Shown piece after piece: positions 1 through 7,631 of a stretch of DNA of 64,000 nt. The notes under the pieces were generated by a model that was not told the origin of the DNA, ran no database searches, and saw only the letters and a program-made list of their open reading frames with translations. The position numbers were made by a program, and so were the translations under genes. The stretch is from Oscillospiraceae bacterium (GTDB lineage: Bacteria; Bacillota_A; Clostridia; Oscillospirales; Oscillospiraceae), in assembly GCA_015067895.1 (NCBI GenBank), contig SVLP01000001.1:149842-213841 (forward strand), read 5' to 3'. Within the stretch, counting starts at the first letter, position 1. The number at the start of each line of letters is the position of its first letter.

Positions 1-1970
1 TCCCAGTCCAGCATCCAAATTTCCACATCGGAGACGTCCACACCGTACTCGGCGTAGAAATCGCTGATGACCGCTTCGGTGAACCAGGTGTTCAGATGCT
101 CCATGACCTCAGCGTTGATCTTCGCGGCGTTGGGGTGTACCTCCTCCTTCAGGAAGCCGCAGGAGACGAGGGCATCGGAATTATAGGCGTAGCGGCTGTC
201 CCGGTCGGTGATGCGCCAGTTTTGGTGGGCGAGGATGTTTTCATGGAGGACGGCATCGCCAAAGTCCCGGGACTGCTCACAGACCAGCGTCCCGTCCGGG
301 AGCTTGCTGAGGGGGATGCGCTCGCCGGTGAGGAAATAGGGGTTGTCCTGGTCGATGTAGATGGCATCGTGGGTCACGTGCCAGCCGGTCAGGGGCAGTC
401 CCGCGAAGTCCTGCTTCATGTCCGGGTACACGCCCCAGTCGTCCATGGGATTCAGGGAGTAGCTGCGCACTGCTTCATTGAGCGCGGCATCCGCATCCAC
501 ACCCTGACAGAAGAGGTCTTCCACAGCCAGCCGTCTGCCGGTCAGCAGATCCCAGGTGGCGGTCTCGGTGCGCCAGGGGAGGTAGGCACTGCCCATCTGG
601 TTGTTGCTGCCGCAGACGGTGACAGCCACGGAGAGATAGCCGTTCTTTGCGGTGACGATGCAGCTGTACTGCGCGCCCTCGGGGGTGGCGGCGGCGATCT
701 CCCAGGGCACCTGGGAGGCGTACTGGCCGAACTCCCGGCCCCGGTTCTGGAGCTGGATCCACTGCTCCAGCTCCTGCCGGGCGGCGGGGATCCATTCCAT
801 CTGAGCCGCGATGAAGGCGTTGATCTCCTCGGCCAGGGCCTGGTCGGTCAGACCCACGATCCGGGCAACCCCGTCCACATACTCCACGGGCAGAAATTCG
901 GAGAACTCATCGCCCCAGTCGGTGTGGGTGACCTGGGACAGGTTCCACTCGCTGGTGTCGGGCGCGTCGGCGGCGGAACCGGTGCCGGTGCCCTGCCAGA
1001 GGGTGAGCTTCTGCTCTTCGTAGTCGAAGCCGATGTCCTCCAGGGTGACATAGCCAGCCTTCGCGATGGCGGTCTGGCCGTCGTAGGAGGTGATCCAGCG
1101 AACCAAGGCCCGCACGATGCTGTCCTCCGGCTCGTCGGCGCGGAAGATGGCGTAGTTTTCGCCCAGCAGGGGGTATTCTCCGGCGGCCATGGTTCGCTTG
1201 CTGGGGGCAACGCCGTCGACCTGGATGAACTTGATCTCGTCGCCGTTGCCGTACATGTCGGCGGCGTAGGCGTAGACGGAATAGCCGATGGCTCCGGCGG
1301 CGTTGTCGTTGACGGCCACCACGTCCATCAGACCCTCCATGGTGGCGGGCTGCCACTCCCTGGGCGCGTGCATCAGGGGCACATCGCCCATGAACTGCAC
1401 CATATAGTTCTGGGAGCCGGAGTCATAGTTGCGCTGGTAGGGGATGATCGGGAGGTCTTCACCGCCGACCTCCTTCCAGTTGGTGATCTTGCCGGAGTAG
1501 ATGTCCCGCAGCTGCTGCTGAGTCAGGGTATCCACGGGATTGTCGGCGTTGACCACGAAGACGAAGCCCTCTCTGGCCACGGGGACGGCTTCCAGCTCCA
1601 CGTCCTGCTCCTTCGCGATGTCCCACTGATCCTGGGAGGGAGGCGTGGAGAAGATCAGCTGGACGGTGCCGTCGAGGAGGTTGTAGAAGGAGCTCCAGGT
1701 GGTGGAGTGGGCCACCTGGGCGGTGGCTTCTTCCAGGTCAATGTCGAAAATGGCGGCCCGGATTCCGGCTTCCAGGGGGATCAGGGAGGTGGAGCCGTCC
1801 ATGGCGGGCAGGTTCTCACGCAGAGCCAGCAGATCCGCACCGGTGGCGGCGGAGGGAACGGTGGACTCGATGGGAAGGGTGGTTTCGTTCGGAATGGTCG
1901 TTTCTGTCGGCGGCGTGGTGCAGCCGGTCAGCAGAAGCAGAGCAAGCAGGATGCACAGCAGGCGTTTCAT
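1..1970 (-). CDS. PstS-like substrate-binding lipoprotein (3' end beyond left edge)
   Basis: About 656 codons are visible; the C-terminus lies off the left edge. The N-terminus is a lipoprotein signal with lipobox LTGC (Cys17), followed by a Thr/Pro-rich linker, so the mature protein should be tethered outside the membrane. Residues about 50-330 look like a phosphate-binding PstS-type domain: DGSTS at 58-62 and DIYSGKITNWKEVGG at about 156-170 are hallmarks of that family. The following 300 or so residues are not part of a normal PstS (usual length 280-350) and I do not recognise them. An AGGAGGG ribosome binding site precedes the ATG at 1970. No pstCAB is visible, so phosphate as ligand is inference from the fold; a sensing role is also possible. 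Confidence 0.75.
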   Translation of the reverse strand, partial: MKRLLCILLALLLLTGCTTPPTETTIPNETTLPIESTVPSAATGADLLALRENLPAMDGSTSLIPLEAGIRAAIFDIDLEEATAQVAHSTTWSSFYNLLDGTVQLIFSTPPSQDQWDIAKEQDVELEAVPVAREGFVFVVNADNPVDTLTQQQLRDIYSGKITNWKEVGGEDLPIIPYQRNYDSGSQNYMVQFMGDVPLMHAPREWQPATMEGLMDVVAVNDNAAGAIGYSVYAYAADMYGNGDEIKFIQVDGVAPSKRTMAAGEYPLLGENYAIFRADEPEDSIVRALVRWITSYDGQTAIAKAGYVTLEDIGFDYEEQKLTLWQGTGTGSAADAPDTSEWNLSQVTHTDWGDEFSEFLPVEYVDGVARIVGLTDQALAEEINAFIAAQMEWIPAARQELEQWIQLQNRGREFGQYASQVPWEIAAATPEGAQYSCIVTAKNGYLSVAVTVCGSNNQMGSAYLPWRTETATWDLLTGRRLAVEDLFCQGVDADAALNEAVRSYSLNPMDDWGVYPDMKQDFAGLPLTGWHVTHDAIYIDQDNPYFLTGERIPLSKLPDGTLVCEQSRDFGDAVLHENILAHQNWRITDRDSRYAYNSDALVSCGFLKEEVHPNAAKINAEVMEHLNTWFTEAVISDFYAEYGVDVSDVEIWMLDW

Positions 1971-2004
1971 GGGGATCCCTCCTTATACGATCTTGGATAA
2001 TCCT

Positions 2005-2033
2005 ATGATATCATCCCGGCGGGGAGGGGGCAA
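2005..2033 (-). promoter_or_regulatory. Promoter of the PstS-like lipoprotein gene
   Basis: On the minus strand TTGCCC (2028-2033) and TATCAT (2005-2010) are 17 bp apart, and the start codon lies 35 bases downstream of the -10 box. Confidence 0.5.
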
Positions 2034-2064
2034 GGGGTGCGGCGGAAATTCAGAATTCTTCAGA

Positions 2065-2090
2065 AAAAGGGGCCCGCAGACGCGGGCCCC
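2065..2090 (-). terminator. Terminator of the PRTase-like gene
   Basis: A 9-bp perfect GC stem (2069-2077 with 2082-2090) is followed on the minus strand by CCTTTTTCT, just after the stop codon of the PRTase-like gene. Confidence 0.75.
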
Positions 2091-2103
2091 TGGTGTGGAA
2101 TGA

Positions 2104-2736
2104 TTACAGCTTGGAGTAGCCGTGGGAGTTGACCAGAGCGTCCAGACGGCGGCCGTCCTTGCAGAAGGGGCAGTCGTTGTGGTCGAAGCTGCGGTAATCG
2201 GGCAGATCGGCGGGCTCGAAGACGGAGACCAGCTTCACATCCCGGTACTCCAGATGATCCACGGCCCGGAACAGACCGGCGACGCCGACCACGTTGCCGC
2301 CGTAGTACTTGGTGCCCTGGATGCCGCGCTTGGCGGTGAAGCCGGTGGAGATGGAGGCCATCAGAACCAGAACGTTCTTCTCCCGGACGTAGGTCTGGAC
2401 ATTGTCACGGAAGGTCATCTGGTTGTAGGAGTTGTACTCGGGCTCAATGACAGCGATCTCGCCCGCGTTTGCAGCGGGACGGCTGCCCTGGCACAGGGCA
2501 TCGGCCAGGCAGGCACCCACCAGGGTCATGCCGTCCAGGCACAGGATGGTGTCCACCCTGGTGTTGGAGAACTTGGCAGCCAGCTCCTTGGCCACGGCCT
2601 TGGCCTCGGCCAGGCGGGTCTTCTGGGTGGTGATATCGATGAAGTAATTGATATGGCTGTGATTGGTGGCAAAATGACCCTTCGCAGCCCGCAGGGGCAC
2701 GCCGCCTCTGGTAGCAATGACTTTCGTTTCAAACAT
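2104..2736 (-). CDS. Orotate phosphoribosyltransferase-like protein
   Basis: A 210-residue type I PRTase-like protein. The start at 2736 is chosen because GGAGG lies 8 bases upstream; an earlier in-frame ATG has no such site. Two features are unusual. The segment where PRTases carry the PRPP loop (two acidic residues, then small residues and a TG) reads NVLVLMASISTG at residues 121-132, so both acidic residues are replaced by Met-Ala. Near the C-terminus there is a CPFC pair that could bind a metal. The family assignment rests on overall pattern, and phosphoribosyl transfer is therefore doubtful; a binding or regulatory role is an alternative. It is transcribed alone from a leader with a strong hairpin and has its own terminator. 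Confidence 0.6.
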   Translation of the reverse strand: MFETKVIATRGGVPLRAAKGHFATNHSHINYFIDITTQKTRLAEAKAVAKELAAKFSNTRVDTILCLDGMTLVGACLADALCQGSRPAANAGEIAVIEPEYNSYNQMTFRDNVQTYVREKNVLVLMASISTGFTAKRGIQGTKYYGGNVVGVAGLFRAVDHLEYRDVKLVSVFEPADLPDYRSFDHNDCPFCKDGRRLDALVNSHGYSKL

Positions 2737-2762
2737 GATAGGTACCTCCATTTGTTGCAAAT

Positions 2763-2828
2763 AAAAAACGCGCTCCACTGCCGACCACCCGGGCACAGAC
2801 GTTTCCGGGTGGCAGGTGGAAAACGCTT
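2763..2828 (-). promoter_or_regulatory. Hairpin leader with U-run, possible attenuator of the PRTase-like gene
   Basis: The 5' leader of the PRTase-like gene consists almost wholly of a long imperfect hairpin (about 2770-2826) ending in GCGCG and a run of six T on the minus strand, 27 bases before the start codon. That is the shape of an intrinsic terminator placed inside a leader. I recognise no known riboswitch class in it. Confidence 0.5.
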
Positions 2829-2834
2829 TTTTTC

Positions 2835-2863
2835 ATTGTATAATTTTGAAAAGATTTTTGCAA
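2835..2863 (-). promoter_or_regulatory. Promoter of the PRTase-like gene
   Basis: TTGCAA (2858-2863) and TACAAT (2835-2840) on the minus strand are separated by 17 bp. Confidence 0.55.
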
Positions 2864-2914
2864 GAAAAATCTGGATTCGAAATGACAAAATTGGAATTGA
2901 AAAATTGTGTAAAT

Positions 2915-3505
2915 TTACCCAAGTGCCCCGATGGCGGCGGTGAGGGCGGAAATGATGTCCGAAAGAGCCATGCCGGGAGCGCCATCCTTCGCCTGTTCGG
3001 GAAGATACGGCACGTGGATAAAGCCCGCCCGGGTCAGGGTATGCGCATAATGATGCAGGAGCCGGTAGAGGGTGTCATTGCAGACGAAGGTACCGGCGGT
3101 GTTGGACACCTTTCCGGGCAGGCCTGCGGCTGTGATGGCGTCGGCCATGGCGCGGACGGGGACGGTGGCGAAGATGCCGTCGGGGCCATCCGGGAGGACG
3201 GGCTGTTCCACGGGCAGAACGCCTGCGTTGTCGGGCGATTTCGCGTCCATGAGATTGACGGCGATCCGCTCCGGGGTCACCTCGGCCCGGCCACCGGCCT
3301 GCCCGACGCAGAGGATCACATCGGGGGCATCCAGGGCGGCGGCGGCCAGGACGGTCTCGGCGGCGGTGCGGAAGATGGTGGGGATCTGCAGCTTCGTCAG
3401 GCGGTAGTCTCCGATGGTGTCGGGGAGCCGGGAGACGGCCTCCCAGGCGGGGTTGACGGTCTCGCCGCCGAAGGGGTCAAAGCCGGTGATGAGCAGGTGT
3501 TTCAT
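2915..3505 (-). CDS. pcp: Pyroglutamyl-peptidase I (pyrrolidone-carboxylate peptidase)
   Basis: A cytosolic cysteine peptidase of 196 residues (family norm about 200-215) that removes N-terminal pyroglutamate from peptides. The N-terminus LITGFDPFGG is the family signature. The catalytic Glu sits in the TPERIAVN segment, the catalytic Cys in GTFVCNDTLY and the catalytic His in GFIHVPYLPEQ, so the triad of peptidase family C15 is complete. An AAGGAGG site precedes the ATG. The gene is divergent from galK, with which it shares a short promoter region carrying an inverted octamer. Confidence 0.93.
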   Translation of the reverse strand: MKHLLITGFDPFGGETVNPAWEAVSRLPDTIGDYRLTKLQIPTIFRTAAETVLAAAALDAPDVILCVGQAGGRAEVTPERIAVNLMDAKSPDNAGVLPVEQPVLPDGPDGIFATVPVRAMADAITAAGLPGKVSNTAGTFVCNDTLYRLLHHYAHTLTRAGFIHVPYLPEQAKDGAPGMALSDIISALTAAIGALG

Positions 3506-3529
3506 GGCGGGCCTCCTTGCGTTTTGTCC

Positions 3530-3558
3530 ATACTACCATAATTTTGTGCAAAAAACAA
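3530..3558 (-). promoter_or_regulatory. Promoter of pcp
   Basis: TTGTTT (3553-3558) and TAGTAT (3530-3535) on the minus strand, 17-bp spacer. The -35 box lies inside the TTGTGCAA inverted repeat. Confidence 0.5.
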
Positions 3559-3570
3559 GAAATTGCACAA
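3544..3570. promoter_or_regulatory. Inverted repeat TTGTGCAA-N11-TTGCACAA, candidate operator
   Basis: Two perfect inverted octamers (3544-3551 and 3563-3570) lie between the pcp and galK promoters, their centres 19 bp apart, a spacing typical of dimeric regulators binding one face of the helix. The same octamer pair recurs upstream of nagA. Confidence 0.5.
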
Positions 3571-3598
3571 ATTGGTCTTCCATTTTCGAGAGCAAGAT

Positions 3599-3606
3599 TG
3601 TATAAT
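3599..3606 (+). promoter_or_regulatory. Extended -10 element of galK-galT
   Basis: TGTATAAT ends 33 bases before the galK start. No convincing -35 box is seen at 17 bp, which fits an extended -10 or an activated promoter. Confidence 0.5.
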
Positions 3607-3638
3607 AGTTCCGAACGAATATGACAGGAGGAGTCCCT

Positions 3639-4847
3639 ATGTCTGCACTTATTCTGAATTCCACCCAGAAGTCCGTTCTGGACGCCGGTTTTGCCGCCTG
3701 CTTCGGCGGCGCGCCCGAGCGGTATTTCTCCGCGCCGGGCCGTACCGAGATCAGCGGCAACCACACCGATCACCAGCGGGGCCGTGTCCTGGCCGGTGCG
3801 GTGAATCTGGACACCGTGGCCGCCGTCCGGGTCAACGGAACCGACACCATCCGCATCCAGTCCAAAGGCTATCCCATGTGTGAGGTCAATATCCGGGAGC
3901 TGGAGCCCGTGGAGGCCGAGATCAACTCCACCCCCGCCCTGATCCGGGGCGTGGCCGCCCGCTTTGCACAGATGGGCTGTGAGGTTCGCGGCTTCGATGC
4001 CTACTGCGAGTCCACGGTGCTGCCCGGCTCCGGTCTGAGCAGCTCCGCCGCCTACGAGGTGCTCATCGGCACCATCATCAACCATCTGTTCTTCGAGGGC
4101 AAGGTATCCCAGCCGGAGATCGCCCAGATCGGCCAGTACGCCGAGAATGTCTTCTTCGGCAAGCCCTGCGGCCTGATGGATCAGACGGCCTCTGCCGTGG
4201 GCGGTCTGGTGACCATCGACTTCGCCGACAAGGAAAAGCCCGATATCCGGCCCGTGAAGTTCGACTTCGCTTCCTGCGGCCATGCCCTGTGCATCATCGA
4301 CAGCCGGGCCGACCATGCCGACCTGACCGACGAGTACGCCGCCGTCCCCGGTGAGCTGAAGGCCGTCTGCGCCCACTTCGGCAAGGAGGTCACCACCGAG
4401 ATCGACGAGGCCGAGTTCTATGCTGCCATCCCCGCCCTGCGGGTCAAGTGCGGTGACCGGGCGGTCATGCGCGCCATCCACGAGTACAACGAGAACCGCC
4501 GGGTGCCCCAGCAGGTTGCGGCGCTGGAGGCCGGTGATTTTGACACCTTCCTGGCTCTGACCAAGGAAAGTGGCTTCTCCAGCTGGATGTATCTGCAGAA
4601 CGTGATCCCTGCCGGTTATGTAAACCAGCAGGCCATGGCCGTGGCTCTGGGTCTGTGCGAGCATTACCTGATGGGCCGGGGTGCCTACCGCGTCCACGGC
4701 GGCGGCTTCGCCGGTACGGTGCAGGCCTTCGTGCCCAACGACATTCTGGATTCCTTCGTGGCGGGCATCGATGCCGCGCTGGGCGAGGGAGCATGCCATG
4801 TTTTGTCCATCCGTCCCCAGGGCGGAGTTGAGATGGAGGTAGAATGA
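3639..4847 (+). CDS. galK: Galactokinase
   Basis: A GHMP kinase of 402 residues that phosphorylates galactose at C1 in the Leloir pathway. The galactokinase signature appears as GRTEISGNHTDH near the N-terminus and the ATP-binding glycine/serine loop as LPGSGLSSSAA. The start at 3639 is chosen over an in-frame ATG at 3621 because GGAGGAG (3627-3633) is correctly spaced only for 3639. The stop codon overlaps the first of two possible galT start codons. The promoter region faces pcp and carries the inverted octamer, a likely control point. No galE or galactose transporter is in the window. Confidence 0.93.
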   Translation: MSALILNSTQKSVLDAGFAACFGGAPERYFSAPGRTEISGNHTDHQRGRVLAGAVNLDTVAAVRVNGTDTIRIQSKGYPMCEVNIRELEPVEAEINSTPALIRGVAARFAQMGCEVRGFDAYCESTVLPGSGLSSSAAYEVLIGTIINHLFFEGKVSQPEIAQIGQYAENVFFGKPCGLMDQTASAVGGLVTIDFADKEKPDIRPVKFDFASCGHALCIIDSRADHADLTDEYAAVPGELKAVCAHFGKEVTTEIDEAEFYAAIPALRVKCGDRAVMRAIHEYNENRRVPQQVAALEAGDFDTFLALTKESGFSSWMYLQNVIPAGYVNQQAMAVALGLCEHYLMGRGAYRVHGGGFAGTVQAFVPNDILDSFVAGIDAALGEGACHVLSIRPQGGVEMEVE

Positions 4848-6334
4848 TGAAAATCGAAACTTATATTGATTCCTTGATCGCTTATGCGATGAACTGTGGT
4901 CTGACGGAGCCGGAGGATCATATTGTTGCGACGAACCGGATCCTGGATCTGCTGCGGCTGGATGACTACACCCCCAGCGATGAGCTGCTGATCGAGGATC
5001 TGGAGGAGATCCTGGCGGGCATCCTGGCCTATGCTGTGGAGAAGGGTCTGTGCGATGACGGCATCACCGCCAAGGACATCTTCGACACCCGGATCATGGG
5101 CGCCCTGACGCCCATGCCCCGGGAGGTCATCGCCACCTTCCGTGCCCTGTATGAGCAGAGCCCCGAGATGGCCACCGACTGGTATTATCAGTTCTCCTGT
5201 GATACCGACTACATCCGCCGTTACCGTATCGCCAAGGATATGCGCTGGAAGTACGACTCCGAGTACGGCGAGCTGGACATCACCATCAACCTGAGCAAGC
5301 CTGAGAAGGATCCCAAGGCCATCGCCGCTGCCAAGAACGCCCCCCAGACCGCCTATCCCAAGTGCCAGCTGTGCATCGAAAATGAGGGCTACGCAGGCCG
5401 CATGAACCATCCCGCCCGCTCCAACCACCGCATCGTGCCCATCGAGGTCTGCGGCGAAAGCTGGCGGCTCCAGTACAGCCCCTACGTCTATTATAATGAG
5501 CACTGCATCGTCTTCAACTCCCAGCACATCCCCATGAAGATCGACAAGTCCGCCTTCGAGAAGCTGCTGAGCTTCGTGGGTGCCTTCCCCCATTACTTCG
5601 TTGGCTCCAACGCCGATCTGCCCATCGTGGGCGGCTCCATCCTGAGCCATGAGCATTTCCAGGGCGGCCACTATGAGTTCGCCATGGAGCGGGCCGAGGT
5701 CGTGGAGGAGCTGACCTTCCAGGGCTTCGAGGATGTCTCCGCCGGTATCGTGAACTGGCCCATGAGCGTCATCCGTCTGCGGGGCTCCGAGCCCGCCCGG
5801 ATCGCAGATCTGGCGGACAAGATCCTTGGCATCTGGCGGGGCTACTCCGACGAGTCCGTCGGCGTCATCGCCTTCGACGGCGAGCCCCACAACACCATCA
5901 CCCCCATCGCCCGCCGCCGCGGCGAGGACTACGAGCTGGATCTGGTGCTGCGCTGCAACATCACCACCGCTGAGCATCCCCTGGGCGTGTTCCACCCCCA
6001 TGCGGACAAGCACCACATCAAGAAGGAGAACATCGGTCTGATCGAGGTCATGGGTCTGGCCGTCCTGCCCAGCCGCCTGAAGGGCGAGCTGACGCTGCTG
6101 GCTGAGACCGTCGCAAAGGGCGAGGAGCTGACCGGCGAGCTGGAGAAGCATGCCGCGTGGATCGAGGAGCTGAAGAAGTCCTACACCTTCACCGCCGAGA
6201 ATGCCCTGGACATCATCCTGCAGGAGACCGGCAGAGTCTTCGCCGCCGTTCTGGAGGATGCGGGCGTGTACAAGAACACCGCTGAGGGCCGGGAAGCCTT
6301 CCGGGCCTTCGCCGCCAAGGTCAATGAATTTTGA
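4847..6334 (+). CDS. galT: UDP-glucose--hexose-1-phosphate uridylyltransferase, class II
   Basis: 495 residues, the long Firmicutes form of GalT, which exchanges UMP between UDP-glucose and galactose 1-phosphate. It directly follows galK. ATG occurs at 4844 and 4847; GGAGG at 4835-4839 is 4 bases from the first and 7 from the second, so I take 4847. Recognisable segments include CQLCIENEGYAGR, HEHFQGG and GVFHPHADKHHIKKENIGL, which are typical of the class II enzyme rather than the zinc-binding class I enzyme with an HPH catalytic motif. A strong terminator follows, so galKT is a two-gene operon. Confidence 0.93.
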   Translation: MKIETYIDSLIAYAMNCGLTEPEDHIVATNRILDLLRLDDYTPSDELLIEDLEEILAGILAYAVEKGLCDDGITAKDIFDTRIMGALTPMPREVIATFRALYEQSPEMATDWYYQFSCDTDYIRRYRIAKDMRWKYDSEYGELDITINLSKPEKDPKAIAAAKNAPQTAYPKCQLCIENEGYAGRMNHPARSNHRIVPIEVCGESWRLQYSPYVYYNEHCIVFNSQHIPMKIDKSAFEKLLSFVGAFPHYFVGSNADLPIVGGSILSHEHFQGGHYEFAMERAEVVEELTFQGFEDVSAGIVNWPMSVIRLRGSEPARIADLADKILGIWRGYSDESVGVIAFDGEPHNTITPIARRRGEDYELDLVLRCNITTAEHPLGVFHPHADKHHIKKENIGLIEVMGLAVLPSRLKGELTLLAETVAKGEELTGELEKHAAWIEELKKSYTFTAENALDIILQETGRVFAAVLEDAGVYKNTAEGREAFRAFAAKVNEF

Positions 6335-6372
6335 GTGACCATTCTGTGAAGAGACTGTAAAAACAGGAATAA

Positions 6373-6416
6373 GGAACCATCCGTTCAAGAAATTGTAACG
6401 GATGGTTCTTTTTTTT
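6373..6416 (+). terminator. Terminator of galKT
   Basis: A 12-13 bp stem (6373-6385 with 6397-6409) is followed by a run of eight to nine T. Confidence 0.9.
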
Positions 6417-6569
6417 GTCAAATCCGGCGGGTAAGATACCCCCATCGATCCGCTGAGGTCGATTGACAGGCTGATAGAAAACACGCCACCCCTTCGGCAT
6501 TCCTGCCGATCCATATATGCCCCGGCGGTGGGCCTGACCGCCAATTGAAACGAAAGGAGTTTTGCCAAT

Positions 6570-6653
6570 ATGAAGAAGATCCTGAAGCTGCTGGTGCAGG
6601 GTATGAGCAATTGCTACACCTCTGCTCTGGACAACTATTACATGATCCATTGA
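6570..6653 (+). CDS. Short peptide, copy 1 (27 residues)
   Basis: A 27-codon ORF behind AAAGGAG with 10-base spacing. The product begins MKKILKLLVQGMS, which would form a basic amphipathic helix, then has a variable stretch NCYTS, the conserved ALDNYY and the ending MIH. It is too short for ordinary gene callers. Evidence that it is real: copy 2 keeps length, start, stop and frame exactly while its centre and its last codons differ. I do not know the family. It could be a signalling peptide, a modified-peptide precursor, a small membrane-active peptide or a leader peptide. No export or modification gene is adjacent. Confidence 0.6.
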   Translation: MKKILKLLVQGMSNCYTSALDNYYMIH

Positions 6654-6732
6654 TCGTGCAGTCCAAACAGCAAACCGTATATGCCCCGGCGGTGGGCTTG
6701 ACCGCCAATCGAAACGAAAGGAGTTTTGCCCC

Positions 6733-6816
6733 ATGAAGAAGATCCTGAAGCTGCTGGTGCAGGGTATGAGCTATGGCTACTATCCCGCTCTGGACAACTA
6801 CTACGCCATTGGCTGA
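6733..6816 (+). CDS. Short peptide, copy 2 (27 residues)
   Basis: The second copy, again 27 codons behind AAAGGAG with 9-base spacing. Residues 1-13 equal copy 1; the centre is YGYYP instead of NCYTS, ALDNYY is kept and the end is AIG. Copy 2 is therefore Tyr-rich (five Tyr of the last 14 residues) and lacks the Cys of copy 1. The pattern of constant helix plus variable core is what one sees in families of precursor or signal peptides, but function is unknown. A GGCGGT/ACCGCC hairpin lies just ahead of the ribosome binding site, as in copy 1. Confidence 0.6.
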   Translation: MKKILKLLVQGMSYGYYPALDNYYAIG

Positions 6817-6835
6817 TAAATATCAAATTGTAGAA

Positions 6836-7005
6836 ACCCCTTGCCTCCCCCATTTATGGGGGAGGTGGCCGAGCGAAGCGAGGTCGGAGGGGGTCTGCCC
6901 GCTTTTCGCAGAAAAGCGGGCATTTTCGCATATTTGCAAAGCAAATATGCGGACTCCCCCCTGGCCTGCGGCCATCCCCCCTCATAAATGCGGGGGGCAA
7001 GAAAG
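6836..7005. repeat. MITE-like fold-back repeat, copy 1
   Basis: About 170 bp, with inverted ends (CTTGCCTCCCCCATTTATG against its near-complement at 6983-7001) and an inner hairpin GCCCGCTTTTC/GAAAAGCGGGC. A full second copy is at 23283-23450 and an inverted partial copy at 16491-16560. No coding capacity. Confidence 0.75.
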
Positions 7006-7097
7006 GAAGCTTTTTCAAAGGTCGTGCCGGTTTTTTTGTGACCTGTGCGATCCTTTCTGCGTCTGGTATAATGAAAACAGAAGAAAGGAGGCGGCTG

Positions 7098-7631
7098 ATG
7101 GAGGACGGGAAGATCATCGAGCTTTATTTTGACCGGTCGGAGTCGGCCATTGCGGAGACGGAGCGGAAATACGGACGCTACTGCCGCGCCATTGCCGGGC
7201 GCATTTTGTCCAATGATGCCGATGCGGAGGAATGCGTCAGCGACACCTGGCTCCGGGCCTGGAACGCCATGCCGCCCAACCGGCCGGAGCGGCTGGGGGC
7301 GTATCTGGGGCGCATCACCCGGAATCTGGCTCTGGATCGGCTGCGCGCGGACAAGGGTGCGGTGCAGGAGGAGCTGGGCGAGTGCCTGTCGGCGGGAGAC
7401 CCCACGGCGGCGATGGTGGATCGGGTGGTGCTGACGGAGGCACTGAACCGGTTCCTGGCGGGACTGCCGGCGAAGCGGCGGAAGCTTTTCCTGCGGCGGT
7501 ACTGGTATTTTTCCACCGTGGAGGAGCTGGCCCGGGACTTTGGTATGAGTCAGAGCAACGTGAAGATGACCCTGCTGCGGCTGCGGCGGGAATTGAAGGA
7601 GCAACTGAACCAGGAGGGGATCGAACCATGA
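7098..7631 (+). CDS. RNA polymerase sigma factor, ECF/sigma-70 family
   Basis: 177 residues, the size of an ECF sigma factor. The sigma-2 region covers about residues 10-75 (DADAEECVSDTWLRAW, LGRITRNLALDRLR), which recognises the -10 element; the sigma-4 helix-turn-helix covers about 115-170 (VEELARDFGMSQSNVKMTLL), which recognises the -35 element. The ATG at 7098 has AGGAGG 6 bases upstream, and TATAAT at 7067-7072 is a likely -10. The stop codon overlaps the start of the next gene (ATGA), the usual sigma/anti-sigma arrangement. Its target genes are unknown; the peptide genes just upstream are candidates only by position. Confidence 0.9.
   Translation: MEDGKIIELYFDRSESAIAETERKYGRYCRAIAGRILSNDADAEECVSDTWLRAWNAMPPNRPERLGAYLGRITRNLALDRLRADKGAVQEELGECLSAGDPTAAMVDRVVLTEALNRFLAGLPAKRRKLFLRRYWYFSTVEELARDFGMSQSNVKMTLLRLRRELKEQLNQEGIEP

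Larger units (their letters stand above)
6514..6816 (+). repeat. Tandem duplication of a peptide-gene unit (about 164 bp)
   Basis: Two direct copies (about 6514-6653 and 6678-6816). Each holds TATATGCCCCGGCGGT, a GGCGGT/ACCGCC inverted pair with a 7-base loop, a GAAACGAAAGGAG ribosome binding site and a 27-codon ORF. The leader and first 13 codons are nearly identical; the middle of each ORF differs. Confidence 0.85.

Noticed and set aside
96..2000. A 634-codon plus-strand open frame over the lipoprotein gene
   Set aside because: The product is low-complexity (GVLDH-rich) with no domain, while the minus strand has a lipobox, a PstS motif and a good ribosome binding site.
6321..6734. Minus-strand frames over the peptide duplication, with repeated PPPGHI motifs
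   Set aside because: The repeat comes from the duplicated leader read backwards; there is no ribosome binding site, and the plus-strand peptide ORFs explain the conservation better.
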